64,000 bases of DNA from Methylovirgula ligni (lineage in GTDB: Bacteria > Pseudomonadota > Alphaproteobacteria > Rhizobiales > Beijerinckiaceae): assembly GCF_004135935.1 (NCBI RefSeq), contig NZ_CP025086.1, positions 1 through 64,000 of the forward strand. The letters run 5' to 3'. Shown here piece by piece: positions 56,596 through 64,000 of this stretch. The notes under the pieces are model-generated. The model had not been told where the DNA came from. It ran no database searches and saw only the letters and a list, made by a program, of their open reading frames with translations. How positions within the stretch are numbered: position 1 is the first letter of the stretch; each line of letters begins with the position of its first letter. Made by a program: the position numbers and the translations under genes.

Positions 56596-59500
56596 TTAGG
56601 TCTTTCCCTCTTCCATCCGCTGTTTAAGGATGGCCAGTTTGGCGAAGGGCGAATTGGGGTCCGGCTGACGCTCGCGCGGCCGCTCGGCCGACGTCCATTG
56701 GCCTTTGCCGCGCGTTTCGCCATTGCGGGAACCGCGATGCGCCTCTTTCGGCGAGAAATCACGCTTTTTATCGCGCCGGTCGTCGGGACGAGGCGCGCCG
56801 CCCGCAGTCGCCGCCTCGGCGTTCGGCCGATGACGACGCGGCGGCCGGCGATGCTCAAGAGGCGGCATTTCCGGCGCGGTCGGGGGTGCGCCCGCCTCGG
56901 CGGCGGCCACCGCATCGGTCGCCGGCGCCGGCGACCGATGGTGGCCACGGGCGGCGGCGTGGCGCTGCGGGCGCGCCGGTCGACGCGCCTGACGATGGCG
57001 CAGAGGCCGCCAGATTTCAATCAGCACAGGTTCGGTCACCGCGGGTTCGCCCGGCGCGGCTTCCGCGGTCGCTTCTGCGGGGGTGGCTTCTGTGGCAGCT
57101 TCATCAGCGGCAGCGACGACCGGCTCGCCCTCGTCCGCCACAGGCTCGGCCACAACCACCTCACTGGCGGGTTCTGGCGCCGCGATCGGCTCCTCGGGCG
57201 GAAATGCCTCGACGGCGTCGGCCACTTCATCTGCCGGCGCCGCGATGGAATCAATGGGCTCGCCCTCAGCCTCCGGCACAACGGCGCTTTCCGCCATCTC
57301 GGCAACAATATCTTCGGAAGCCTCGACCGCAGGTTCGGATAGCACAGGCGGCGTCACCGGCTCGGTCGCGGCCTTCGGCAGCAGCGGCACCGTGATCGCC
57401 GGGCCCTGGCGTTGCTCGCTCTGGTAGCCGAGCGCGCGCAGGATCGCGGCAAAGCTCTCGCCCGAACAGCCGGCGAGCGAGGTCATCGCGACAGTGACGA
57501 CAAAGCCGTCGCCATCGGCTGAACCGGACGGCGGGTCGCCGGGCGTTGTGCCCGGCCGGTAGGCGATCGCCGGGCGGATCAGGTCGGCCAGCCGCTCGAG
57601 AATATCGACCCGCACAGCGCGTTCGCCGCAGACATGAAATCCGGCGGCGCGATAATATCCTTTCGGGATCGCCTTATCGGCGGGAAAGGACGTGCGCCCG
57701 GAGGCGGCAAGATGCGGAATGTCGGCCTGATTCTGGCCGTTCTCGTTGCTCGGATTGCGCAGCGCCCAGAGCTGCGCCGCGAAGGCACGCGGCGCCGGCT
57801 TCAGCAGCGCCGGCAGATAAAGATGATAGGCGCCGAAGCGCACGCCAAGCTTGCGCAAGGTCGCACGTGCCTCCTGCGTCAGGCTCTTGACGTCTTCGGC
57901 GACTTGCGAACGCTCAAGCACGCCGAGCGACTCGGCGATACGAAAGGCCACGCCGCGCGCGATGCCCTCAAGCCCCTCGCCGCTTTCGAGTTCGCTGAGC
58001 GGCCCGAGCAATTTCTTGACATGTTGCGCGAGCCAGAGATCGAGGCGCGTCTGGACGAGTTCCAAAGATGCGCCGGTCAATTGCTCATCGGCGAGAACAG
58101 CGATACGCGGCTGCAGGATATGCTCGCCCGGCACGATCTTGGCGACGGCCTCGCCCAGCCAGCGGATGATTCCGTCATTGGCGAGGACGAACGCCTCGTC
58201 GACCGCCTCATGCACGCGCCGCGCACGGCCCTCGATCTCGCTCGCCAGGGCTTTTTGCGCCGCGGCGTTCAATGCCTTGGCGGCCTCGCCATCAGCCTGC
58301 GGATCCGCCGTGAAACGAAATCCCGACAAATGCCCGACATGCTGGGCTTCGACCAACACGTCGCCGCCGGGGGTGATTTCGGCTTCCAACATCGCGTTCT
58401 CTCTCAAGCGACGCATCAGAACGCTCGTCCGCCGGTCGATGAACCTTTGGGCGAGCCGTTCGTGCAACGCGTCCGACAGCCTGTCCTCTACCTGACGGGC
58501 GGCCTCCTGCCAATGCTCCGGGTCGCGGAGCCAATCGGGGCGATTGGCGATGAAAGTCCAAGTCCGAACCTGGGCGATCCGCGCCGATAACGTGTCGAGG
58601 TCTCCATCAACACGATCGAGCTCGTGAATATGCCGTGCAAACCAGTCTTCGGGAATATGGCGGGCACGGACAGTGAAACCATAGATCGAAAGTACGAGTT
58701 CCGCATGGGCTGCCGGCGACAGCTTGCGGTAGTCGGGAATCTGGCAGGCGTCCCAAAGCCGCGATACATCGGCCGTGGTCTTGGTCACCCGCAGGACATT
58801 CTCGTCCCGCCCGGCAATGTCAAGCACCATTTGATCTTCGGCCAGCGGCGCGCGCGTCAAGCCATAGTCTTGCGGCTGCCGGTCGAGCGATACGCCAAGC
58901 GCGGCGATGGACGAGAAGTCGAGTTCGCTGTTGCGCCATTGCAGCATCCTGACCGGGTCGAAATGGTGATCTTCGAGCGCCTCGACGAGCTCGGCGTCGA
59001 AGGGTGCGCACCGCCCGGTTGTGCCGAATGTGCCATCACGCATATGCCGGCCGGCACGGCCGGCAATCTGGCCGAATTCGGCCGGCGTCAGGCGGCGATA
59101 TTGCCAGCCATCAAATTTGCGATCACCGGCGAAAGCAATGTGATCGACGTCGAGATTGAGGCCCATGCCGATGGCGTCGGTGGCGACGATGTAATCCACG
59201 TCACCGTTTTGATAAATCTCCACCTGCGCATTGCGCGTGCGCGGCGACAACGCCCCGAGCACGACAGCCGCGCCGCCGCGCTGGCGGCGGATCCATTCGG
59301 CGATCGCATAGACCTCCTCGACCGAGAAGGCGACGATGGCGCTGCGCGGCGGCAGCCGTGCGATTTTGCGCTCGCCGGCGAAGCTGAGCTTGGAGAGGCG
59401 CGGCCGTGAGATAATCGGCGCGCCGGGAAGAAGTTGCTCAAGCGAACGCTGCATGGTCGAAGCGCCGATCAGCAGCGTCTCTTCGCTGCCGCGCCGGTTC

Positions 59501-59874
59501 AGCAGACGATCAGTGAAGATGTGGCCGCGGTCGAGATCGGCCGCGAGCTGAATCTCGTCGACGGCAACGAAGCTGAGGTTGAGATCGCGCGGCATGGCTT
59601 CGACCGTCGAAACCCAATAACGCGGCGCTTCGGGCTTGATCTTCTCCTCGCCGGTGATGAGCGCAACTGCTGCCGGGCCGACCTTTTCGACGACGCGATT
59701 ATAGACCTCGCGTGCGAGCAGCCGCAGCGGCAGACCGATCATGCCATTGCGGTGCGCCAGCATCCGCTCGATGGCGTAATGCGTCTTGCCGGTATTGGTC
59801 GGCCCCAGAATGATCCGGACGCCGCGCGCACGCTCCAGCGGATGAATCTGCGGGCCGGAAATGGGAAGGTTCAT
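56596..59874 (-). CDS. SUV3-like superfamily 2 RNA helicase with long C-terminal tail
   Basis: The product is 1092 residues. The helicase core holds Walker A GPTNTGKT (about 24-31), DEIQ (VAVDEIQLA), STMQ and motif VI QIAGRAGRH, the pattern of mitochondrial SUV3 and its alphaproteobacterial relatives, which unwind RNA for degradation. The last 300 residues are low-complexity: an Ala/Glu/Pro-rich acidic stretch, then an Arg/Pro/His-rich basic stretch that probably binds RNA, ending in FAKLAILKQRMEEGK. The ATG is at 59874. It is followed by the ACP operon after 155 bases. Confidence 0.88.
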   Translation of the reverse strand: MNLPISGPQIHPLERARGVRIILGPTNTGKTHYAIERMLAHRNGMIGLPLRLLAREVYNRVVEKVGPAAVALITGEEKIKPEAPRYWVSTVEAMPRDLNLSFVAVDEIQLAADLDRGHIFTDRLLNRRGSEETLLIGASTMQRSLEQLLPGAPIISRPRLSKLSFAGERKIARLPPRSAIVAFSVEEVYAIAEWIRRQRGGAAVVLGALSPRTRNAQVEIYQNGDVDYIVATDAIGMGLNLDVDHIAFAGDRKFDGWQYRRLTPAEFGQIAGRAGRHMRDGTFGTTGRCAPFDAELVEALEDHHFDPVRMLQWRNSELDFSSIAALGVSLDRQPQDYGLTRAPLAEDQMVLDIAGRDENVLRVTKTTADVSRLWDACQIPDYRKLSPAAHAELVLSIYGFTVRARHIPEDWFARHIHELDRVDGDLDTLSARIAQVRTWTFIANRPDWLRDPEHWQEAARQVEDRLSDALHERLAQRFIDRRTSVLMRRLRENAMLEAEITPGGDVLVEAQHVGHLSGFRFTADPQADGEAAKALNAAAQKALASEIEGRARRVHEAVDEAFVLANDGIIRWLGEAVAKIVPGEHILQPRIAVLADEQLTGASLELVQTRLDLWLAQHVKKLLGPLSELESGEGLEGIARGVAFRIAESLGVLERSQVAEDVKSLTQEARATLRKLGVRFGAYHLYLPALLKPAPRAFAAQLWALRNPSNENGQNQADIPHLAASGRTSFPADKAIPKGYYRAAGFHVCGERAVRVDILERLADLIRPAIAYRPGTTPGDPPSGSADGDGFVVTVAMTSLAGCSGESFAAILRALGYQSEQRQGPAITVPLLPKAATEPVTPPVLSEPAVEASEDIVAEMAESAVVPEAEGEPIDSIAAPADEVADAVEAFPPEEPIAAPEPASEVVVAEPVADEGEPVVAAADEAATEATPAEATAEAAPGEPAVTEPVLIEIWRPLRHRQARRPARPQRHAAARGHHRSPAPATDAVAAAEAGAPPTAPEMPPLEHRRPPRRHRPNAEAATAGGAPRPDDRRDKKRDFSPKEAHRGSRNGETRGKGQWTSAERPRERQPDPNSPFAKLAILKQRMEEGKT

Positions 59875-60351
59875 TTCTCAATCTTTCGGCGGCGCCTCTG
59901 CGCCGGCTCCGACTCGCTTCATATGCGGTGCCCCGGCCCCGCCGGCAAGCGTGGCCAAGCCTGACGGCTGCGACGCGGATATTTGTGCAAACGTCGCAAA
60001 ACCGGGCGCACCTGTCCCAATCTGCAGCAAAAACCTGTGGGCGAGCCACAATCGCGTTGACACACCGAACGCGCCGCGAACGAATCGCGCCCGAATCACT
60101 GACCGGTGCCGAATCCGTCTTTGTTCACCGCAACATATTGGGCGCCTCGAACGACGGCTTCTATAGATTGTAAAAACAGGACCGATTCAAGCTTCGCGCA
60201 CCGGCCCCGCGGCGGATTCGCAACGGACTCCGAAGCCGCCCTTTGTCAAGCCGAGTTCACGCCGAACTTTGCCGCTCCGAATGCCCTTGACGGATGCCCC
60301 TCCCCCGTCATTTTTTGCCGAAGCGATACGCTTCAATTTCGGTCGGGCATC
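59875..60351. other. Intergenic region between the helicase and GST genes
   Basis: This is a 477-base divergent spacer. A TTGACA lies at 60057-60062 on the plus strand without a convincing -10 (ACGAAT at 17 bases). I find no RNA family, repeat or supported small gene in it. Open frames here lack ribosome sites. Confidence 0.35.
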
Positions 60352-61065
60352 ATGATTGACCTACATGTGTTTCCGAGCCCCTGGCCGTTCAACCCCAGCC
60401 CTTTCTGCCTGAAGGCTGAAACCTATTGCCGGTTGGCGGAAATCGAATTTCGCACGGTCGATTCGCTGCCGCTGCGCGCGCCGCGTGGCAAGCTGCCCTT
60501 TCTCACCGACGGGCCGGAGAAAATTCCTGATAGCGCGCGCATAATCAGCTATCTGAAGCAGCGCTACGGCGACCGGCTCGATGGCGAGCTCGATGCGACG
60601 CAGCGCGCCAAAGGCCACCTGATCCGCCGTTGCTGCGAAGAGAGCCTTTATTTCACGATTCTCTATTCGCGCTGGATCGACCCGGAGGGATGGAAGGTCA
60701 TTAAACGAGCCCTGTTCGGCGCGGCGCCGCCGCTCGTTCGCGATGCCGTCGCGGCGATGGCGCGGCGCGGCGTTCGGCGTGCGCTCTATGGGCAGGGCTA
60801 TGGCCGCTTTGCGCCGCAGGAGGTCTTCACCCACGGCGCAGCGGATTTGGAGGCTCTCGCTGCCTTCATTGCGCCGGATGGCTTTGCGGTCGGCGCTCGC
60901 CCGACATCTTATGACGCGACGCTCTTCGCCTTCCTCACCAACATCCTCGAAGCGCCGGTAGAAACATCGCTAAAGGCGGCCGCGCAGAAATACCCCGAGC
61001 TTTCGGCCTATTTGGCGCGGATGCGCGCGCATCTCGATCAGAAGGCTGAAGCGCCGAAATTGTAG
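60352..61065 (+). CDS. Metaxin/FAXC-like glutathione S-transferase family protein
   Basis: The product is 237 residues. The N-terminal thioredoxin-like part begins LHVFPSPWPFNPSPFCLKAETYCRLA (split motif), where the usual GST active site is replaced by NPSPFCLK, then KLPFLTDG and IPDSARIISYLKQ (glutathione-site-like). The helical C-terminal domain carries GARPTSYDATLFAFL. This is the layout of the metaxin/Tom37/FAXC branch of GSTs, which in eukaryotes work at membranes and not in detoxification. The ATG at 60352 is used. The bacterial function is unknown. Confidence 0.75.
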   Translation: MIDLHVFPSPWPFNPSPFCLKAETYCRLAEIEFRTVDSLPLRAPRGKLPFLTDGPEKIPDSARIISYLKQRYGDRLDGELDATQRAKGHLIRRCCEESLYFTILYSRWIDPEGWKVIKRALFGAAPPLVRDAVAAMARRGVRRALYGQGYGRFAPQEVFTHGAADLEALAAFIAPDGFAVGARPTSYDATLFAFLTNILEAPVETSLKAAAQKYPELSAYLARMRAHLDQKAEAPKL

Positions 61066-61091
61066 GATCGGCATCGGCGCCTTCGCACCAA

Positions 61092-61919
61092 TCAGCGATC
61101 GGCCTTGAGCGTCTTGCCGCTGGGCTCGAGATGCAGTTCGATCGCGTCCACATAAGCCATGCCCGCCATGGTCCGCAGCCCTATATGGAACGGGATGACG
61201 ACATGCGCCCGCTCGATCGGCGCCAGCCAAACCTCGATATCGTGATTCTCGGCCATGAATTTCGTTGACCGCGAATCGTAGCGATGGCCAGCGATTGGCT
61301 TGTAGCGAACCGAGCAAACCGAAACCGGCCCATCGTATCCAATGGCCGAGACATTGCGGGTGCCGGTGTAGGTCATCGTCAGATCGAACCGCACGACACC
61401 ATCATAGATCGGCAAAGTACGGTTACAGGCAGCGGGGCCGACAAGCGGCTCACCAGCGGGGACCGCCATGATCAACGCGCTTGTCGGATCGAGCACATTG
61501 CGTTTTTCGGCGGATGAAACCGGAATACGGATCGCCTCGTCTTCAAGCGGCGGCGAAATATCGACGGCGCGGACATTGCCGCTTTCGAGCGCCATGCGAA
61601 CCGTGCGTGCTTCGTGGGTGGTCGCCGCTGTCGTCGCGTAGGCGTTGGGCAGTACCGTTCCGCGATGAATCTCGCCCGAGGAAACCAGCGCGATCCGCAT
61701 ATGCGCGAGCCATTCGGCAAGGCCGGTCAGATGCGCATCGAGCGCGACGCGATAGGCCGCGGCGCTGACGGCGCCCTTGGCGCTGGCTTCACCGATCCTG
61801 AAGCCGACAAGGCTCACCGAATAGCGCGCGAGAATAGTCTCCGCGCCGGCTGGCGCAGCCGCCAGCACTATCGCGAGCAGCGCGGCGGCAAGTGGCGGGC
61901 AGGCGGAGACGATGCGCAT
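61092..61919 (-). CDS. DUF3108 family exported protein
   Basis: The product is 275 residues. A signal peptide ends near AAPAGAET. The DUF3108 core follows with ILARYSVSLVGFRIGEASAKG, LPIYDGVVRFDL and a Cys pair (PAACNRT, VSVCSVRY). The fold is expected to be a beta-rich periplasmic or outer-membrane-associated protein. Its role is unknown. In relatives it sits near the SUV3-like helicase gene, as here. I prefer ATG 61919 over TTG 61925. Confidence 0.75.
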   Translation of the reverse strand: MRIVSACPPLAAALLAIVLAAAPAGAETILARYSVSLVGFRIGEASAKGAVSAAAYRVALDAHLTGLAEWLAHMRIALVSSGEIHRGTVLPNAYATTAATTHEARTVRMALESGNVRAVDISPPLEDEAIRIPVSSAEKRNVLDPTSALIMAVPAGEPLVGPAACNRTLPIYDGVVRFDLTMTYTGTRNVSAIGYDGPVSVCSVRYKPIAGHRYDSRSTKFMAENHDIEVWLAPIERAHVVIPFHIGLRTMAGMAYVDAIELHLEPSGKTLKADR

Positions 61920-62327
61920 GAGCAACCGCTTATAAGTCCTGACGGATCGCGACCAAAGCCTGCAAGGTTATTTCTGCACGTATTTCGCAGGGCGCGTCAC
62001 GTTTGGCGGGAAATTCGGCCTCTTTCAAGGCGATAGAACGAGAATCGAGGCGCGAGCGGGGGACTATTCCTCTTTTGGCGCGCAGGCGCAAGGGGCGCCG
62101 ATTCGACAACAGCGGCCCGGGCTCCATGCGCGCGTTCGGATTTGCGCAATATGGGACAAGCTCTGCACGCGGCGTTCGTTTATCCAGGTCCCGTTCTCGA
62201 AACTGCATTTTCGCCCCATATACCTTACCTGAACCTCCAGAGCCCGGGATAAAATCCGGCCGGCCCCTTCGCCGGGCCGGTCCCTTATCATCCGGGATTT
62301 GTCGCACGCGATTTCAAGGAGCACGCC
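61920..62327. other. Intergenic region between the DUF3108 and ohr genes
   Basis: This is a 408-base divergent spacer. A GC hairpin GGCCGGCCC-CTTCGC-CGGGCCGGTCC near 62260 has no T-run. rpmB, often next to DUF3108 genes, is not present. I see no coding sequence that I can support. Confidence 0.35.
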
Positions 62328-62753
62328 ATGTCGGTCAATGTTCTCTACCGCACCAAAGCCACTGCCACCGGCGGCCGCGAAGGCCATGCCCGAACGGAAG
62401 ACGGCACGCTCGATGTCACGCTAACGACACCGAAGGAACTCGGCGGCGCCGGCAAGTCCGGCAATAATCCGGAAAAGCTTTTCGCCGCCGGCTATTCGGC
62501 CTGCTTTCTCGGCGCGATGAAATTCGTCGCCTCGCAAGGCGGCCCGAAAGTGCCGGACGATACGACGGTGACGGGCAATGTCGGCATCGGGCCGCGTTCG
62601 GAAGGCGGCTTCGGCCTCGATGTCGAGCTCGATATTTCGCTGCCGGGTCTGCCGCGCGACGAAGCCGAGGAATTGATTCACAAGGCGGATCAGGTCTGTC
62701 CTTATTCCAATGCGTTGCGGGGCAATGTCCCGGTTCGTCTCAAGCTTGTCTAA
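62328..62753 (+). CDS. ohr: Organic hydroperoxide resistance protein (Ohr/OsmC family)
   Basis: The product is 141 residues. Both redox cysteines are present: Cys59 in AGYSACFLGAM and the second in DQVCPYSNALRGN. VLYRTKATATGGREG with the catalytic Arg and the PEKLFAAGY motif are typical of Ohr, not OsmC. It reduces organic hydroperoxides using dihydrolipoamide-linked thiols. AAGGAG lies seven bases before the ATG. No ohrR repressor gene is adjacent. Confidence 0.93.
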   Translation: MSVNVLYRTKATATGGREGHARTEDGTLDVTLTTPKELGGAGKSGNNPEKLFAAGYSACFLGAMKFVASQGGPKVPDDTTVTGNVGIGPRSEGGFGLDVELDISLPGLPRDEAEELIHKADQVCPYSNALRGNVPVRLKLV

Positions 62754-62822
62754 CGAGACGCGCACGCACCAACACGGCCGCGGCATCATTCGCGGCTGTT
62801 CGCTTTCGGAGTTCGCAAAAAC

Positions 62823-63797
62823 ATGGACTATGTGAAGCTCGGCCGCACCGGCCTTGAGGTCTCCCCTATCTGCCTCGGTTGCATGACCTTCGGCGTGCCG
62901 GGCCGCGGACCGCATTCCTGGACGCTCGATGAGGAAAAGAGCCGCCCGATCATCAAGAAGGCGCTCGAACTCGGCATCAATTTCTTCGATACCGCCAACG
63001 TCTATTCCGACGGTACGTCGGAGGAGATCGTCGGCCGCGCTCTGAAGGATTTCGCCTCACGCCAGGATGTCGTGATCGCGACCAAGGTACATGGCCGCAT
63101 GCATCCGGGGCCGAACGGCGCCGGCCTGTCGCGCCGCGCCATCCTCGCCGAGATCGACAACAGCCTGCGCCGCCTCGGCACCGATTTCGTCGATCTCTAT
63201 CAGATCCACCGCTGGGATCACGGCACGCCGATCGAAGAGACGCTTGAAGCGCTGCATGATGTCGTAAAGGCCGGCAAGGCGCGCTATATCGGCGCCTCGT
63301 CCATGTATGCGTGGCAATTCGCCAAGGCGCTCTATATATCGCGCCTCAACGGCTGGACGGAATTCGTCTCCATGCAGGATCACGTCAATCTCCTCAATCG
63401 CGAGGAGGAGCGCGAAATGCTGCCGCTCTGCCGCGACCAGAAGATCGCTGTCCTGCCCTGGAGTCCGTTGGCGCGGGGACGGCTCACCCGCGATTGGGAC
63501 GAGACGACCGAGCGGCAGAACACCGATGTTTTCGGTAAAACTTTGTACGGCCTCGACTCCGACCGCCAAGTCGCTGCGGCTGTGGCCGAGGTTGCCAAGG
63601 CCCGCGGCGTACCACGCGCGCAAGTCGCCCTCGCGTGGCTTTTACAGAAAGACGGCATTACCGCGCCGATCGTCGGCGCCTCCAAGTTCAATCACCTCGA
63701 CGATGCGGTTGCCGCACTGTCGCTCAAGCTGACGGCGGAGGAGATCGCCAAGCTGGAAGCGCCTTATGTGCCGCATCCGATCGTTGGTTTCCAATAA
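62823..63797 (+). CDS. Aldo/keto reductase
   Basis: The product is 324 residues with a TIM barrel. Motifs are ISPICLGCMTFG, the catalytic Asp/Tyr in FFDTANVYSDGTSEEIVG, Lys in VIATKVHG, YQIHRWDHGTPIEETLEAL with His, and the NADPH-binding GASKFNHLDDAV region. It resembles the YajO/YhdN-type group. The substrate is unknown. It starts 70 bases after ohr and is followed after 11 bases by an SDR gene, so a detoxification operon for aldehydes and peroxides is plausible. Confidence 0.9.
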   Translation: MDYVKLGRTGLEVSPICLGCMTFGVPGRGPHSWTLDEEKSRPIIKKALELGINFFDTANVYSDGTSEEIVGRALKDFASRQDVVIATKVHGRMHPGPNGAGLSRRAILAEIDNSLRRLGTDFVDLYQIHRWDHGTPIEETLEALHDVVKAGKARYIGASSMYAWQFAKALYISRLNGWTEFVSMQDHVNLLNREEEREMLPLCRDQKIAVLPWSPLARGRLTRDWDETTERQNTDVFGKTLYGLDSDRQVAAAVAEVAKARGVPRAQVALAWLLQKDGITAPIVGASKFNHLDDAVAALSLKLTAEEIAKLEAPYVPHPIVGFQ

Positions 63798-63808
63798 AGG
63801 AGCTTGAG

Positions 63809-64000
63809 ATGAATTGGCTCATCACGGGTGTTTCCAGCGGCTTCGGCCGCGCGCTGTCGGAACTCATTCTGGAAAAAGGCGGCAAGGTCGCCGGCACGGT
63901 TCGCAAAGAGGCGGACAAAGCCGAATTCGAGAAGCTCGCGCCGGGCCGCGCCTTCGCCATTCTGCTCGATGTCACCGACGAGGCCGCGGTGCATCGCGGC
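63809..64000 (+). CDS. Short-chain dehydrogenase/reductase, N-terminal part; runs off the window
   Basis: Only 64 residues are inside the window: a Rossmann start with LITGVSSGFGRALSELIL (cofactor loop GxxxGxG) and LLDVTDEAAV. The ATG at 63809 has AAAGGAG upstream. It probably belongs to one transcript with the aldo/keto reductase. The specificity cannot be assigned. Confidence 0.88.
   Translation, partial: MNWLITGVSSGFGRALSELILEKGGKVAGTVRKEADKAEFEKLAPGRAFAILLDVTDEAAVHRG

Noticed and set aside
56443..57342. A 299-codon plus-strand frame opposite the helicase C-terminus.
   Set aside because: Its Arg/Gly-rich product mirrors the low-complexity tail of the helicase gene and has no ribosome site.

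Overview
The window is 64 kb of GC-rich, densely coded chromosomal DNA from an alphaproteobacterium, most likely Hyphomicrobiales (the Rhizobiales group, possibly a Beijerinckiaceae-like lineage). The evidence is a CpdR gene beside tRNA-Val, an mmgR/suhB-type small RNA, a RegB/RegA-type redox pair behind a cyoABCD-surf1 operon, an ECF sigma/NrsF pair next to a DUF2282-DUF692-DUF2063-DoxX operon, and the tilS-ftsH-glmM neighbourhood. I saw no transposase, prophage or CRISPR array. The exact genus is an inference that I cannot settle from sequence alone.

Layout. 0-8.4 kb: 5' part of gltB, a GtrA-like flippase facing a large GT-C-like membrane protein, a secreted PepSY-like protein, an Hsp20 gene with a ROSE-like RNA thermometer, a lysophospholipase-type hydrolase, hisN, the small RNA and N-formylglutamate amidohydrolase. 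8.5-10.8 kb: cpdR, tRNA-Val(GAC), then an RMD1/DUF155 gene enclosed between two perfect 32-bp copies of the tRNA 3' end, and a periplasmic peroxiredoxin. 11-16.5 kb: a NitT/TauT-type ABC transporter operon ending in a metallophosphoesterase, then an orphan twitch-type radical SAM enzyme. 16.5-24.9 kb: an MFS carrier divergent from cyoABCD-surf1-regB-regA. 24.9-28.7 kb: nrsF-sigF divergent from the bufferin operon bufA-bufB-bufC-doxX. 28.7-34.5 kb: the yejABEF oligopeptide importer. 34.6-43.4 kb: cycM, pheA, pal, ftsH, tilS, cpoB and glmM, with the cpoB-tilS-ftsH block inverted relative to pal and glmM. 43.5-47.9 kb: two outer-membrane beta-barrel proteins sharing a TTAA-N7-TTAA upstream motif, serC, rpsT and an enoyl-CoA hydratase. 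48.1-56.4 kb: a putative sphingolipid locus. 56.6-64 kb: an SUV3-like helicase, a metaxin-like GST, a DUF3108 protein, Ohr, an aldo/keto reductase and the start of an SDR gene.

Two multigene systems stand out. The first is the putative sphingolipid locus: serine palmitoyltransferase-like enzyme, candidate bacterial ceramide synthase, a desaturase strikingly like eukaryotic dihydroceramide delta-4 desaturase (DEGS1), a family 2 glycosyltransferase, and a convergent ACP/ketosynthase/MaoC/MaoC/SDR cassette that could make the acyl chain or reduce the keto intermediate. The second is the copper-handling bufferin RiPP operon. I found near-identical ECF-type promoter motifs (GTAACG-N16-CGNAC) in front of both the sigma factor gene and the precursor gene, which indicates autoregulated control of the system. 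Further observations are a one-gene tRNA-flanked segment, a shared CtrA-like motif before two porin-like genes, and the rearranged pal/ftsH/glmM neighbourhood.
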